A DNA stretch of 64,000 nucleotides, taken from assembly GCF_900100795.1 (NCBI RefSeq), contig NZ_FNCO01000016.1, positions 1 to 64,000 on the forward strand, read 5' to 3'. This document shows positions 34,231 to 43,693 of this stretch, piece by piece. The number at the start of each line of letters is the position of its first letter. Position 1 is the first letter of the stretch. The translations under genes were made by a program, and so were the position numbers. The stretch is from Pseudomonas abietaniphila. GTDB taxonomy: Bacteria > Pseudomonadota > Gammaproteobacteria > Pseudomonadales > Pseudomonadaceae. The notes beneath the pieces are model-generated. The model did no database searches and was not told the DNA's origin. It saw nothing but the letters and a program-made list of their open reading frames with translations.

Positions 34231-35196
34231 ATGGGCGAGTTCGAGCTGATCCGTAATTACTTCGCCGCTGCGCCTTGTGCGCAGCCCGGCGAAGGCGTTG
34301 CGTTGGGGATCGGCGACGACTGCGCCCTGTTGTCGGTGGCGCCAGGCGAACAGTTGGCGATTTCCACTGACACGCTGGTCGCCGGGGTGCATTTCCCCGG
34401 CGTCTGCGACCCCTTCCTGCTGGGCCAGCGTGCCCTCGGTGTCTCTGCCAGTGATCTGGCGGCCATGGGCGCCAGCCCTCTCGCGTTTACCCTTGCCCTG
34501 ACCTTGCCGGACGTTTCTGCCGACTGGCTGGAGGCGTTTGCCCGTGGTTTGAACGAGATGGCCCAGGGCTGCTCGATGCGGTTGATCGGTGGCGACACCA
34601 CGCGAGGGCCATTGAGCCTGACCGTGACCGTGTTCGGCTCGGTACCGACGGGGCAGGCCTTGACCCGCAGTGGCGCGAGGCCTGGTGACCTGTTGTGTGT
34701 CGGGGGGCCGTTGGGCGACGGCGCCGGTGCGCTGCCGCTGGTGTTGAACCAGCGCAGCACCGAGGCGTCTACCACACAGGTTCTGCTGGCGCGTTACTGG
34801 TCGCCACAGCCGCAACTCGGGTTGGGGCGGGCGTTGCGCGGGAAGGCTACGGCGGCGCTGGATATCTCCGACGGCCTGCTCGCCGATTGTGGGCATATCG
34901 CGCTCGCATCGGGCGTACGCTTGCAAGTGGAGCGCGAGCGCCTGCCGATGTCCGGCGCGCTGCTGTCGTTCTTCGGTCTTGAGCAAGCGCGACAGGCTGC
35001 GCTGGCGGGCGGCGATGACTACGTGCTTGCGTTCACCTTACCGCCATCGGAGCTCGATAGCCTTGTGTCGGCGGGCTGGCCGGTTTCAGTGGTGGGTCGC
35101 GTGGTCGAAGGGCAGGGCGTGGCGCTTATCGATGATCAAGGACAGGACATCACTCCGTTGACGCGGGGCTACCAACATTTTCGGGAGACACCGTGA
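34231..35196 (+). CDS. thiL: Thiamine-monophosphate kinase ThiL
   Basis: 321 aa. GEFELIRNYFAA at the start and GIGDDCALL, then STDTLVAGVHFPG, form the ATP/Mg site. RLIGGDTTRGPLSLTVTVFG and ALDISDGLLAD are also family marks. It makes thiamine diphosphate from the monophosphate. It overlaps pgpA by 4 bases (GTGA). Confidence 0.97.
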   Translation: MGEFELIRNYFAAAPCAQPGEGVALGIGDDCALLSVAPGEQLAISTDTLVAGVHFPGVCDPFLLGQRALGVSASDLAAMGASPLAFTLALTLPDVSADWLEAFARGLNEMAQGCSMRLIGGDTTRGPLSLTVTVFGSVPTGQALTRSGARPGDLLCVGGPLGDGAGALPLVLNQRSTEASTTQVLLARYWSPQPQLGLGRALRGKATAALDISDGLLADCGHIALASGVRLQVERERLPMSGALLSFFGLEQARQAALAGGDDYVLAFTLPPSELDSLVSAGWPVSVVGRVVEGQGVALIDDQGQDITPLTRGYQHFRETP

Positions 35197-35702
35197 CAGA
35201 CCATCCTAATCAGGTCCCGGCGGAAAACGTTCCTCCGTCGGTATGGACCAACCCTTGGCATTTTCTGGCGTTCGGCTTCGGCTCCGGCACGTTGCCCAAA
35301 GCGCCCGGTACCTGGGGCTCCATGGTCGCCGTGCCGTTCATTCCGTTGTGGCAGATGCTGCCTGATTGGGGCTACTGGCTGATGCTGGGGCTGACCATGC
35401 TGTTCGGCTTCTGGCTGTGCGGCAAGGTCGCCGACGATCTGCGTGTGCACGACCATGAAGGCATCGTCTGGGACGAAATGGTCGGCATGTGGATAACCCT
35501 GTGGCTGGTGCCTGAAGGCTGGGTCTGGCTGCTGGTGGGTTTTCTGGTATTCCGGTTCTTCGACATTCTCAAACCGTGGCCCATCCACTGGATCGACAAA
35601 CACGTACACGGCGGCGTCGGCATCATGCTCGACGATGTTTTGGCCGGGGTTTTTGCGTGGTTGGCGATGCAGGGTCTAGTCTGGGTGTGGGGCGTGTTAT
35701 AG
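35193..35702 (+). CDS. pgpA: Phosphatidylglycerophosphatase A
   Basis: 169 aa from GTG 35193. It has an N-terminal cytoplasmic segment and then helices with GSGTLPKAPGTWGSM, DHEGIVWDEMVGMW and FFDILKPWPIHWIDKHVHGGVGIMLDDVLAG, the catalytic blocks of PgpA. Inner-membrane enzyme of phosphatidylglycerol synthesis, last of the ribH-nusB-thiL-pgpA run. Confidence 0.96.
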   Translation: MTDHPNQVPAENVPPSVWTNPWHFLAFGFGSGTLPKAPGTWGSMVAVPFIPLWQMLPDWGYWLMLGLTMLFGFWLCGKVADDLRVHDHEGIVWDEMVGMWITLWLVPEGWVWLLVGFLVFRFFDILKPWPIHWIDKHVHGGVGIMLDDVLAGVFAWLAMQGLVWVWGVL

Positions 35703-35712
35703 GAAACCACTC

Positions 35713-36507
35713 ATGGGCCGCGTAAGGATGAAATGGCTGCTTGGCCTGTCGCTGCTGATGATGACCGGCGTCTGGGTCCAAGCGAGCGACGCCTATGCGG
35801 GAACCTCATCCGAAAAACCTTCGGATATTGTGCTGGTCAGCGAGCAGTGGAACGGCTACACCGAAACAGACGGCAGTGGGTTGGGTTGGGACCTGATGCG
35901 GGAGATATTCGAGCCTGCCGGCATCAAGGTGGCTTTGCGTACAGAACCTTACACACGGGCGGTAGGCCTTGTGCAGCGTGGCGAAGCCGATGCGTGGGTC
36001 GGCGCCTACGAGCATGAGGTCGAGGGCACGCTCTATCCGAAGTGGCACTACGATACCGACGAAATTTACGCACTGGGCCTGGCGTCCAACCCGGTGCCGG
36101 CGCTGAAGACGTTGGGCAGTTACCGGCTGGCGTGGGTTCGCGGTTACGAATACCAGCATTACCTGCCCAACGTCGTGCACTTCAACGAAGTCGCCAGGCG
36201 CGATCACATTCTTCCAATGCTCGATCACGCGCGCGCGGACCTGTACATCGATGCCAGGCCTGAGGTGGATTTCATCCTCAGACAGGCCAGCGAGCCGCAG
36301 CGTTTTCGTACGACGTACCTGATGTCGATACCGTTGTTCCTGAGCTTTGCCGACAATGCACGAGGACGCTTCTTGCGCGATGTGTTCGATCAGCGCATGG
36401 CGCAACTGGTGCATTCCGGCAAGCTACGACCGATTTTTGCACGCTGGAAACAGCCGTATCCGTTCGACGCTGACGATGCTGCTCGCAAGACCGGGGCGAG
36501 GCAATGA
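35713..36507 (+). CDS. Extracellular solute-binding protein (SBP_bac_3-like)
   Basis: 264 aa. A signal peptide ends near VQASD; then VLVSEQWNGYTETDGSGLGWDLMREIFEPAGIKVALRTEPYTRAVGLVQRGEADAWVG is the two-lobe start of the amino-acid-type binding-protein fold. No permease genes lie next to it, so it may be a stand-alone periplasmic sensor. It starts 10 bases after pgpA and may be co-transcribed. Confidence 0.8.
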   Translation: MGRVRMKWLLGLSLLMMTGVWVQASDAYAGTSSEKPSDIVLVSEQWNGYTETDGSGLGWDLMREIFEPAGIKVALRTEPYTRAVGLVQRGEADAWVGAYEHEVEGTLYPKWHYDTDEIYALGLASNPVPALKTLGSYRLAWVRGYEYQHYLPNVVHFNEVARRDHILPMLDHARADLYIDARPEVDFILRQASEPQRFRTTYLMSIPLFLSFADNARGRFLRDVFDQRMAQLVHSGKLRPIFARWKQPYPFDADDAARKTGARQ

Positions 36508-36618
36508 TCAAACTTCCTGATCTGAATGGCCGACAATTCAGCCTAAGCGTCTGCTGGAACCTGCTGTTACAATGCCGCCTTGCGAATTTCCAGCCCCCAT
36601 ACTGATCAGGAGCACACG

Positions 36619-37236
36619 GTGCCCGTCGTATTTGTCGCGGCTTCCAAGCTGCCTACCCCTTTTGCCACTTTCAAAATGAACGGCTTTCTTGAAGAAGAAA
36701 ACGGTCGTGAGCATGTTGTTCTGAGCCTTGGCGATGTATCGGACGGCGAGCCGGTGCTCGGTCGAGTGCATTCCGAATGCCTGACCGGCGATGCACTGTT
36801 CAGCCAGCGTTGCGATTGCGGCTCTCAGCTCGAGGCGGCCTTACGCGCCATTGCGGCCGAAGGCCGTGGCGTGTTGTTGTACCTGCGCCAGGAAGGCCGC
36901 GGCATTGGCTTAATGAATAAGATCCGTGCTTACGAATTGCAGGACGGCGGTGCAGACACCGTCGAAGCCAACGAGCGTCTCGGGTTCGCCGCTGACCAGC
37001 GCGATTACGCCATCTGCCTGCCGATGCTGGAGCACTTGGGCGTTAAGTCGTTGCGCCTGATGACGAACAACCCACGCAAGGTCAAAGCCCTGACCGACAT
37101 GGGGATCAAAGTGGCCGAACGCGTGCCGCTGCACACCGGTCAGAACCCGCACAACAAGCTGTATCTGGCGACCAAGGCCGGCAAGCTCGGTCACATGATG
37201 GGCAATGAGCATCAGAGCGAGGTCGATCCGGCGTGA
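36619..37236 (+). CDS. ribA: GTP cyclohydrolase II RibA
   Basis: 205 aa from GTG 36619, preceded by AGGAG. The zinc site SECLTGDALFSQRCDCG, the GTP loop YLRQEGRGIGLMNKIRAYELQ and TNNPRKVKAL are intact. It opens GTP as the first step of riboflavin synthesis. It is the functional partner of the ribBA gene, whose matching domain lacks these Cys. Confidence 0.97.
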   Translation: MPVVFVAASKLPTPFATFKMNGFLEEENGREHVVLSLGDVSDGEPVLGRVHSECLTGDALFSQRCDCGSQLEAALRAIAAEGRGVLLYLRQEGRGIGLMNKIRAYELQDGGADTVEANERLGFAADQRDYAICLPMLEHLGVKSLRLMTNNPRKVKALTDMGIKVAERVPLHTGQNPHNKLYLATKAGKLGHMMGNEHQSEVDPA

Positions 37237-37658
37237 CACGCGGCAACGTGCGCCGTCGTCTGGCGCTGGCGTGGTGGCGGCAACTGGCTTTGACGCTGGG
37301 GCCGCTGCTCGTTGTCTGTGTGTTTTTCGGCGGAGGTGAAGAGCCGGTGACTCCGTCGGTGTTCGCCATGCCGTTGTTCATCGCAGGCGTGGCGTCGATG
37401 TTTGTCAGCCTAAAACCCTTCGGTGTGTACAAGCGCTCGCTGATTGCGACGCAGAAAGCACTGGATACCCCGCAAGAGCCCGGCGCCTGGCTGCGACTCG
37501 CGGCCGATCGACGCATGGCATTCCTGGCGGCCGGGTTACCGGCCTGGATCGGCGCGCTGGCGGTGTTCGCTTATCTTGAGGCTGTGCCCCTCGCCCTGTT
37601 GGCGCTGTCCAGCGTTATTCTGCTTTACCTCTATCGCATTCCTCGCCAGTTGGCCTGA
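37233..37658 (+). CDS. Small membrane protein (PA4046-like)
   Basis: 141 aa from GTG 37233, whose GTGA overlaps the ribA stop. Hydrophobic segments lie at about 20-33, 42-60 and a paired stretch around 95-138, with RRRLALAWWRQ at the positive-inside start. No function is known. It forms a tight unit with ribA and the BtuF-like gene, which starts at its stop codon. Confidence 0.75.
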   Translation: MTRGNVRRRLALAWWRQLALTLGPLLVVCVFFGGGEEPVTPSVFAMPLFIAGVASMFVSLKPFGVYKRSLIATQKALDTPQEPGAWLRLAADRRMAFLAAGLPAWIGALAVFAYLEAVPLALLALSSVILLYLYRIPRQLA

Positions 37659-38455
37659 TGCGCCGGCTCTTAGTCTGCCTGCTGTTGCTGACGGCCTGGC
37701 GCGTCAACGCGGCTGAGCGTGTTATCAGTCTGGCGCCCTCGCTGACTGAAATCGTGATTGAACTGGACGCTGCCGATTTGCTGGTGGGCGTGCTCGACGG
37801 TGGCGAACGTCCTGCGCCAGTCGCCGCTTTGCCGTCGGTGGGCCGCTATGGGCAATTGCAGATGGAGCAGTTGCTGTCGCTGCGCCCCGACCTGTTATTG
37901 CTGTGGCCGGGCAGTGTGAGCATTGCTCAGCGCGATCAACTGCAGCGGCTGAATATCCCGACCTTCGTCGCGGAGCCGCACACGCTCGATGAACTGGCCG
38001 ATCAGATCGAGCAAGTTGGCGTGCGTCTGGGACGTGCCGAGCGGGGGCGGCAGGTCGCGGACGCGTTTCGTGGACGACTCTCTGCGCTGCGTCAGCGCTT
38101 TCACCGCGCAGTGCCTGTCAGCGTGTTCTATCAGGTCTGGGACCAGCCGCTGTACACGGTGGGAGGTGGGCAGATCATCAGCGATGCGCTGAGTGTGTGT
38201 GGCGCCCGGAACGTGTTCGCAGACCTCAAACAGCCCGCGCCGCAGGTCAGCCTGGAGGCGGTTTTGCAGCGTGACCCGGAAGTGATCCTGACGAGCGATG
38301 CTCGCTTGTTGAGTCGCTGGAATGCCTGGCCACAGCTCAAAGCGGTAAAAACGCAGCAACTGTTTGCCGTGCCGGACAAAGGCCTGGAGCGCGCCAGCGG
38401 ACAGATGCTGGAGGCCGTCGAGAAGTTGTGTGAACGGCTATCGCCGGATCGCTGA
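37658..38455 (+). CDS. BtuF-like cobalamin-binding periplasmic protein
   Basis: 265 aa. A signal peptide ends at VNAAE. RVISLAPSLTEIVIELDAADLLVGV and PSVGRYGQLQMEQLLSLRPDLLLLW match the vitamin B12-binding BtuF family, and VSVFYQVWDQPLYTVGGGQIISDAL matches its second lobe. Its TGATG overlap with the previous gene indicates coupling. A BtuB-like receptor gene lies convergent just downstream, supporting a B12 or related corrinoid uptake role; no BtuCD pair is in the window. Confidence 0.85.
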   Translation: MRRLLVCLLLLTAWRVNAAERVISLAPSLTEIVIELDAADLLVGVLDGGERPAPVAALPSVGRYGQLQMEQLLSLRPDLLLLWPGSVSIAQRDQLQRLNIPTFVAEPHTLDELADQIEQVGVRLGRAERGRQVADAFRGRLSALRQRFHRAVPVSVFYQVWDQPLYTVGGGQIISDALSVCGARNVFADLKQPAPQVSLEAVLQRDPEVILTSDARLLSRWNAWPQLKAVKTQQLFAVPDKGLERASGQMLEAVEKLCERLSPDR

Positions 38456-38483
38456 ATAGTGGCTTTGGTTCTGGTCGGAGGCC

Positions 38484-38632
38484 TTGGGAGCGCAGCTTGT
38501 CGCTGGGCCGCATTTGGACGATCTGCCTGGGACCGGCAGTGAATCGAATGCCTCTGTTGTATCAGGCACAACGAGCGAGCAGGATTTGCTGCCGCTTCGC
38601 GTCAGATCGCGGGACAAGCCACGCTCCTACAC
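38484..38632. repeat. REP inverted pair, wide spacing
   Basis: A GGGAGCGCAGCTTGTCGCTG unit faces GGGACAAGCCACGCTCCTAC between the convergent btuF-like and btuB-like genes, with inner GATCTGCC / CAGATCG blocks. Confidence 0.8.
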
Positions 38633-38662
38633 ATAATCGCCTACATACCTACACATGACGGC

Positions 38663-40546
38663 CTATAGATCAGGCGTCCAGGTCACGCCAAACAGCCAGG
38701 TCCGGCCCTCTTCGCGGTAGCCATAGTTACTGCCATCAAAGCTGTACAGTGAGCGGCTGTAGCGCTTGTCCAGGGCGTTATCCAGCTTGAACTCCAGCTT
38801 CACCTCGTCGCTCGCTTTCCAGCTGCTGCGCAGTCCGAACAGTGCGTATCCGCCGATGTGCTGGGTGTTGGCTTCGTCGTTGTAGCTGTCGCTGACCGCC
38901 TGCCAGCTGGCGCCGATGCCCAAGCGATTGAACTGGCGGTCCAGGTCCAGATTGGCGGTTCGGCGCGCGCGGCGATTGAGCGTGTGCCCCGTGTCGCGAT
39001 CTCGAGGGTCGATGATCGACGCGCCCAGTTTGCCGGTCCAGCCGAACAGTTGCTGCTCGAACGATGCCTCGAAGCCATTGATCCGGGCCGAAGCGATGTT
39101 CTGCGGGCTGAAGTCTGCGTCCAGCGCGATCGCGTCCTTCAGGTCCGTGCGATACAGCGAGGCTTCCAGCCTGCTGGTGTCGCTCAGGCGGCTTCGCCAT
39201 TGCAGTTCGTAGCTTTTCGAGTGCTCGGGCTTGAGATTCGGGTTGCTGAAGCCGGGGTAATACAGATCGTTGAACGTCGGCGCGCGGAAACCTTCGCTGT
39301 AGGACAGCAGCACGTCGTTGGCGTCGTTGAGGGGCACGGTCAGCGTGCCGCTCCAGGTATTCTCGCTGCCGAACTGCTGATTCTGATCATGGCGCAAACC
39401 GAGCTCGGTGGAGAATCCGTCGCCTTTGTAGCGGTGCTGGATGAACGCGGCGCGGTTCCAGCGGCTGTCTTCGTCGAAGGGCGTGCTGCTGGCGACCCGG
39501 TCCTCGTAACCGTCGGCACCGAGCATCAGGCTGTTGTGCTCATCAAGGGTCAGGTCGTTCTGCCAGTTGACCGAGTCCCGGTAGGTGTTGAACACGTATC
39601 GATCGTCGCTGAGCTTGTCGAAGGTTTTCTCGCGGTTCTCGCTGTGCCCCAGTTCCAGACGGGTTTTCCAGGTCGAGTTGATTCGGGCGTCCAGGTAAGT
39701 GCCCAGACTGCTGACCTCGAAGTCGCTGTATTGCTGCTGACCCACGCTGTTGAACGTGACCGGGTCGAACAGGCCGAACGGGTTGTCGAACTCGTTTTTG
39801 CCCTTGTTATCCAGCGCGTTGAAGCCCACTTCCACGTCGTCATTCAGCCAATGGCTGAGGTTCAGGCTCATGGACTTGTTGCGGTAGGCGTCGTGGTCGC
39901 CATCACTGGCAAACGACGGGCCCGTGCTATCGATCCCTGCCGTTTCGTCGAGGCTGGTGCTGAGATTGAAATGCGTCTGTTCGTCGCCACCCGACAGGCC
40001 AAGGCTGTTCTGGCGTGTGTTGCGGTTGCCCAAGCCGGTGTGCAGCCGCGCTTGCAGTCCCTGCTCGGCGCCTCGGCGGGTGAAAATCTGGATCACGCCG
40101 CCAATTGCGTCGGCCCCGTAGATGACCGAACGCGAACCGCGCAGCACTTCCACGCGTTCGATCTGCTCGACATCGAGAAACTGCAGCGCGCTGTCGCCAG
40201 AGGTGGCATTTGCGATGCGCTGGCCATCGACCAGCACCAGGTTTTGCGCCGCCTTGGTGCCGCGGATGTAGATGCCCGGCAGACTGCCGCGTCCACCGCT
40301 CGGCGCCACCTGGACACCCGGCACGCGGCTGAGCAGGTCGGTGACGCTGGTCGGTTGCAGGCGCTCGATGTCTTCGCGGGTGAACACGGTGTTGGCCGCC
40401 GTGCTGTCGTCGCGCTGCTCGACCTGGCGATTGGCGCTGATCAGGACATCGGGCAGTTTCAACGCGTTTTCGCGGTCTGGCAGGTCGGCGAAAGCTGGGG
40501 TAACGGGAAGCAGCGATAGGGTAAAGGCGAGGCGGTGCAGGTTCAT
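38663..40546 (-). CDS. BtuB-like TonB-dependent outer-membrane receptor
   Basis: 627 aa. A signal peptide ends at PAFAD. The plug domain follows (LPDVLISANRQVEQ, then LLSRVPGVQVAPSGGRGSLPGIYIRG and VEVLRGSRSVIYGADAIGGVIQIFT), then a 22-strand barrel (for example SYSEGFRAPTFNDLYYPGFSNPNLKPEHS). The SRSVIYGADAIGGVI block is close to BtuB. Ligand is likely a corrinoid, supported by the neighbouring BtuF-like gene. No cobalamin riboswitch is visible upstream. Confidence 0.85.
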   Translation of the reverse strand: MNLHRLAFTLSLLPVTPAFADLPDRENALKLPDVLISANRQVEQRDDSTAANTVFTREDIERLQPTSVTDLLSRVPGVQVAPSGGRGSLPGIYIRGTKAAQNLVLVDGQRIANATSGDSALQFLDVEQIERVEVLRGSRSVIYGADAIGGVIQIFTRRGAEQGLQARLHTGLGNRNTRQNSLGLSGGDEQTHFNLSTSLDETAGIDSTGPSFASDGDHDAYRNKSMSLNLSHWLNDDVEVGFNALDNKGKNEFDNPFGLFDPVTFNSVGQQQYSDFEVSSLGTYLDARINSTWKTRLELGHSENREKTFDKLSDDRYVFNTYRDSVNWQNDLTLDEHNSLMLGADGYEDRVASSTPFDEDSRWNRAAFIQHRYKGDGFSTELGLRHDQNQQFGSENTWSGTLTVPLNDANDVLLSYSEGFRAPTFNDLYYPGFSNPNLKPEHSKSYELQWRSRLSDTSRLEASLYRTDLKDAIALDADFSPQNIASARINGFEASFEQQLFGWTGKLGASIIDPRDRDTGHTLNRRARRTANLDLDRQFNRLGIGASWQAVSDSYNDEANTQHIGGYALFGLRSSWKASDEVKLEFKLDNALDKRYSRSLYSFDGSNYGYREEGRTWLFGVTWTPDL

Positions 40547-40565
40547 GTTCGTTCGTTTCAGTGAT

Positions 40566-40668
40566 CGTTCCCACGCTCTGCGCGGTAACGCTGCTCCGGA
40601 CGCTCTGCGTCTAGCGCAGAATGACGCGGAGCGTCATGGGATGCATTCCCACGCAGAGCGTGGGAATG
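40566..40668. repeat. CGTTCCCACGC-type palindromic repeat
   Basis: A perfect palindrome of 10-bp arms (ATTCCCACGC/GCGTGGGAAT) lies at 40645-40667. An inverted partner, CGTTCCCACGCTCTGCG, is at 40566-40582. This repeat class differs from the REPs elsewhere in the window. Confidence 0.8.
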
Positions 40669-40680
40669 ATCAGAGGGCTG

Positions 40681-42582
40681 TCAGGCGTTGTGGATTTTTT
40701 GCAAACGATCGGCGATCGACGCTTCAATCCCGTCCGCATCCAGACCGCACTCCGCGAGCATCTGCGCGGGTTTGGCGTGTTCGACGTAAACGTCCGGCAA
40801 GCCCAGGTGCAGCACGGACTTGAGAATGTTTTCCCGTGCCAGGAACTCGCTGACGGCCGCGCCTGCGCCGCCCATGATGGCGTTCTCTTCGACGGTCACC
40901 AGCAGGTCGTGACTGGCCGCCATGACGCGCACCAGTGACTCATCCAGCGGTTTGACGAAACGCATGTCGACCAGGGTCGCGTCGAGCTTTTCAGCGACAA
41001 CCATGGCCTCGGCCAGTTGCACGCCGAACACCAGCATCGCGACCTTGCTGCCCTGGCGACGGACGATGCCCTTGCCGATTTCCAGTGGCTCCAGCGCGCT
41101 TTCGATCACCGCATTCGGCCCCGTGCCGCGTGGATAACGCACGGCAGCCGGACCGTTGAACAGGTGGCCGGTGGTCAGCATCTTGCGCAGTTCGTTCTCG
41201 TCGCTCGGTGTCATCACCAGCATGCCCGGGATGCAGCGCAGGTACGACAGATCGAAACTGCCGGCATGCGTCGGGCCGTCTTCACCCACCAGACCTGCGC
41301 GGTCGATGGCGAACAGCACATCGAGGTTCTGAACCGCGACGTCGTGAATCAGTTGATCGTAACCGCGCTGCAGGAAGGTCGAATAAATCGCCACCACCGG
41401 CTTGCTGCCTTCGCAGGCCATGCCCGCCGCCAGCGTCACCGCGTGTTGTTCGGCGATGGCGACGTCGAAGTAGCGCTCAGGGTAACGCTCGCTGAAGGCC
41501 ACCAGATCAGAGCCTTCTTTCATGGCTGGCGTAATGCCAACCAGGCGCTCGTCGGCGTCGGCCATGTCGCACAGCCACTGACCGAACACACCGGAGTACT
41601 TCGGCCCGCTGGCCTTTTTCGGCACAGCAGCAGGAGCGTTGAGCGGGTCGAGCTTGGTGATGGCGTGATAGCCGATCGGGTCGACTTCTGCCGGGGCGAA
41701 GCCTTTGCCCTTTTTGGTGACCACGTGCAGGAACTGCGGACCCTTGAGGTCGCGCATGTTGCGCAGGGTCGCGATCAACGTCGGCAGGTCATGGCCGTCG
41801 ATAGGACCGATGTAGTTCCAGCCCAGCTCTTCGAACAGCGTGCCGGGGACCAGCATGCCTTTGGCGTATTCCTCGGTGCGGCGGGCGATTTCCCAGGCAC
41901 CGGGCAGGCGCGACAGCACTTTCTTGCTGCCTTCGCGCATGCTGGCGTAGGTGCGGCTGGAAAGAATCTTCGCCAGGTAGTTCGACAGCCCGCCGACGTT
42001 GCGCGAGATCGACATGTCGTTGTCGTTGAGGATCACCAGCATGTCGGCGTTGACTTCAGGGGCGTGGTTCAACGCCTCGAAGGCCATGCCTGCGGTCAGC
42101 GCGCCATCCCCGATGACGGCGATGGACTTGCGCTCGCTGCCCTGCAGGCGGGAGGCGATGGCCATGCCCAGCGCAGCACTGATGGAGGTGCTGGAGTGGC
42201 CGACGCCGAAGGTGTCGTACTCGCTCTCGCTGCGACGCGGGAAAGCGGCCACACCGCCTTTCTGGCGCAGGGTCGACATCTTCTCGCGACGACCGGTGAG
42301 GATCTTGTGCGGATACGCCTGATGACCGACGTCCCAGACCAGCCGGTCGTCGGGGGTATCGAAGACGTAATGCAGGGCAACGGTCAGCTCGATGACGCCA
42401 AGGCCGGCACCGAAATGTCCTCCGGTCTGGCCAACGGTATAGAGCAGCTCCAGGCGCAGTTCATCAGCCAGGGCTTCAAGCTCTGCTTCACCTAACCGGC
42501 GCAGGCCGTCCGGCGTCGCTGCCTTGTCGAGCAGGGGCGTGGACGGGCGCTCGCGGGGAATCTCTTTGAACGTCGTGGGCAT
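40681..42582 (-). CDS. dxs: 1-Deoxy-D-xylulose-5-phosphate synthase
   Basis: 633 aa. The thiamine diphosphate site GDGALTAGMAFEALNHA, VWDVGHQAYPHKILTGRR and the transketolase pyrimidine region DVAIAEQHAVTLAAGMA are intact. It condenses pyruvate and glyceraldehyde 3-phosphate in the MEP pathway of isoprenoid synthesis. It is followed 224 bases upstream by ispA, on the same strand, as in other pseudomonads. Confidence 0.97.
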   Translation of the reverse strand: MPTTFKEIPRERPSTPLLDKAATPDGLRRLGEAELEALADELRLELLYTVGQTGGHFGAGLGVIELTVALHYVFDTPDDRLVWDVGHQAYPHKILTGRREKMSTLRQKGGVAAFPRRSESEYDTFGVGHSSTSISAALGMAIASRLQGSERKSIAVIGDGALTAGMAFEALNHAPEVNADMLVILNDNDMSISRNVGGLSNYLAKILSSRTYASMREGSKKVLSRLPGAWEIARRTEEYAKGMLVPGTLFEELGWNYIGPIDGHDLPTLIATLRNMRDLKGPQFLHVVTKKGKGFAPAEVDPIGYHAITKLDPLNAPAAVPKKASGPKYSGVFGQWLCDMADADERLVGITPAMKEGSDLVAFSERYPERYFDVAIAEQHAVTLAAGMACEGSKPVVAIYSTFLQRGYDQLIHDVAVQNLDVLFAIDRAGLVGEDGPTHAGSFDLSYLRCIPGMLVMTPSDENELRKMLTTGHLFNGPAAVRYPRGTGPNAVIESALEPLEIGKGIVRRQGSKVAMLVFGVQLAEAMVVAEKLDATLVDMRFVKPLDESLVRVMAASHDLLVTVEENAIMGGAGAAVSEFLARENILKSVLHLGLPDVYVEHAKPAQMLAECGLDADGIEASIADRLQKIHNA

Positions 42583-42689
42583 CAGGCGAATCGTTATAAG
42601 TAAAAGAGGCGGCAGTTTACCTGATGCATCGCGAGCTGCGCACGCAAGACAGCAACGGGATGCTCAGGACGTCGAATGGTGCATACCGT

Positions 42690-42713
42690 TGTAGGAGCGC
42701 GCTTGCCCGCGAA
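42690..42713 (+). repeat. Single REP unit
   Basis: TTGTAGGAGCGCGCTTGCCC without a facing partner, between ispA and dxs. Confidence 0.7.
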
Positions 42714-42805
42714 AAGTCCATCGGGCCCCGAAAAAGTGCGGGATGTTCATGGATCGCAGGCACGCGTGCTGCTGGCGGCAGACGCGACGCAGGAGAGGTG
42801 AGGTA

Positions 42806-43693
42806 TCAGTTGCGGCGCTCGACGATATAACGCGCCAGTGCACGCAACGGCTCGGCGGCCGCGTCGAAAGGTCGCAGCGCGACCAGCGCCTGATCACGCA
42901 ACTCCAGCGCGTACAGCTTGGCTTCTTCCAGCCCCAGCAGTGCAGGGTAGGTCGGCTTGTCACGTGCGATGTCCGCACCCTGGCGTTTGCCAAGCGTTGC
43001 GGTATCGCTTTCGACGTCGAGAATGTCGTCCTGGACCTGAAAGGCCAGACCGATGGCGCGGGCGTAAATCTGCAGCGCGTTCAGTTGGTCCTGGGTGGCA
43101 TGACCGCTGGCCAGGGCGCCGAGTCTGACACTGGCCTCGATCAGCGCGCCGGTCTTGTGCCGATGCATGAATTCCAGCGCCTTCTGGTCAAGCTTCAGGC
43201 CGACCGAGCCCAGATCGATAGCCTGTCCACCGACCATGCCCGCAGGGCCTGCGGCGTGGGCGAGGGTGGCGACCATTTTCAGGCGGGTATCGGCGTCCTG
43301 CGGGGTCAGCTTGCTGTCGGTCAGTACACTGAACGCCAGGCTTTGCAGGCCGTCACCGGCGAGGATGGCGCAGGCCTCGTCAAAGGCTTTGTGGGTGGTC
43401 GGCAGGCCGCGACGCAGGTCGTCGTCGTCCATGGCAGGCAGATCGTCATGCACCAGCGAGTAGGCGTGAATCAGCTCGACCGCGCAGGCCGCGCCGTTGG
43501 CCGTTTCAGCACGGCCCCCCAAAGCTTCACAGGCCGCGTAAACCAGCAAGGGACGGACACGTTTGCCGCCGTTGGTCACGCTGTAGCGCATGGCGGCGTA
43601 AAGGCGGGTCAATTCTGGAGCCGGGGCGTCGAACAGGCTGTCCAGCGCCGCATTGACGCGAGCCTGGCTCAGGGCCTGATAGTCGGCAATCAT
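42806..43693 (-). CDS. ispA: Farnesyl diphosphate synthase (geranyltranstransferase)
   Basis: 295 aa from ATG 43693, which overlaps the xseB stop (ATGA); the frame extends to 43792 inside xseB. The first Asp-rich motif DDLPAMDDDDLRRG and the second QVQDDILD are present, with GGKRVRPLLVYAACEALGG as the substrate-binding start. It makes farnesyl diphosphate for ubiquinone and undecaprenyl pathways. Confidence 0.97.
   Translation of the reverse strand: MIADYQALSQARVNAALDSLFDAPAPELTRLYAAMRYSVTNGGKRVRPLLVYAACEALGGRAETANGAACAVELIHAYSLVHDDLPAMDDDDLRRGLPTTHKAFDEACAILAGDGLQSLAFSVLTDSKLTPQDADTRLKMVATLAHAAGPAGMVGGQAIDLGSVGLKLDQKALEFMHRHKTGALIEASVRLGALASGHATQDQLNALQIYARAIGLAFQVQDDILDVESDTATLGKRQGADIARDKPTYPALLGLEEAKLYALELRDQALVALRPFDAAAEPLRALARYIVERRN

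Noticed and set aside
30104..37236. FMN riboswitch in the rib genes
   Set aside because: None of the long conserved RFN-element blocks could be seen before ribD, ribE, ribBA, ribH or ribA.
38858..40519. 553-aa plus-strand frame over btuB
   Set aside because: It is an opposite-strand shadow of the receptor gene.
41017..42495. 492-aa plus-strand frame over dxs
   Set aside because: It is an opposite-strand shadow of dxs with no start signal.
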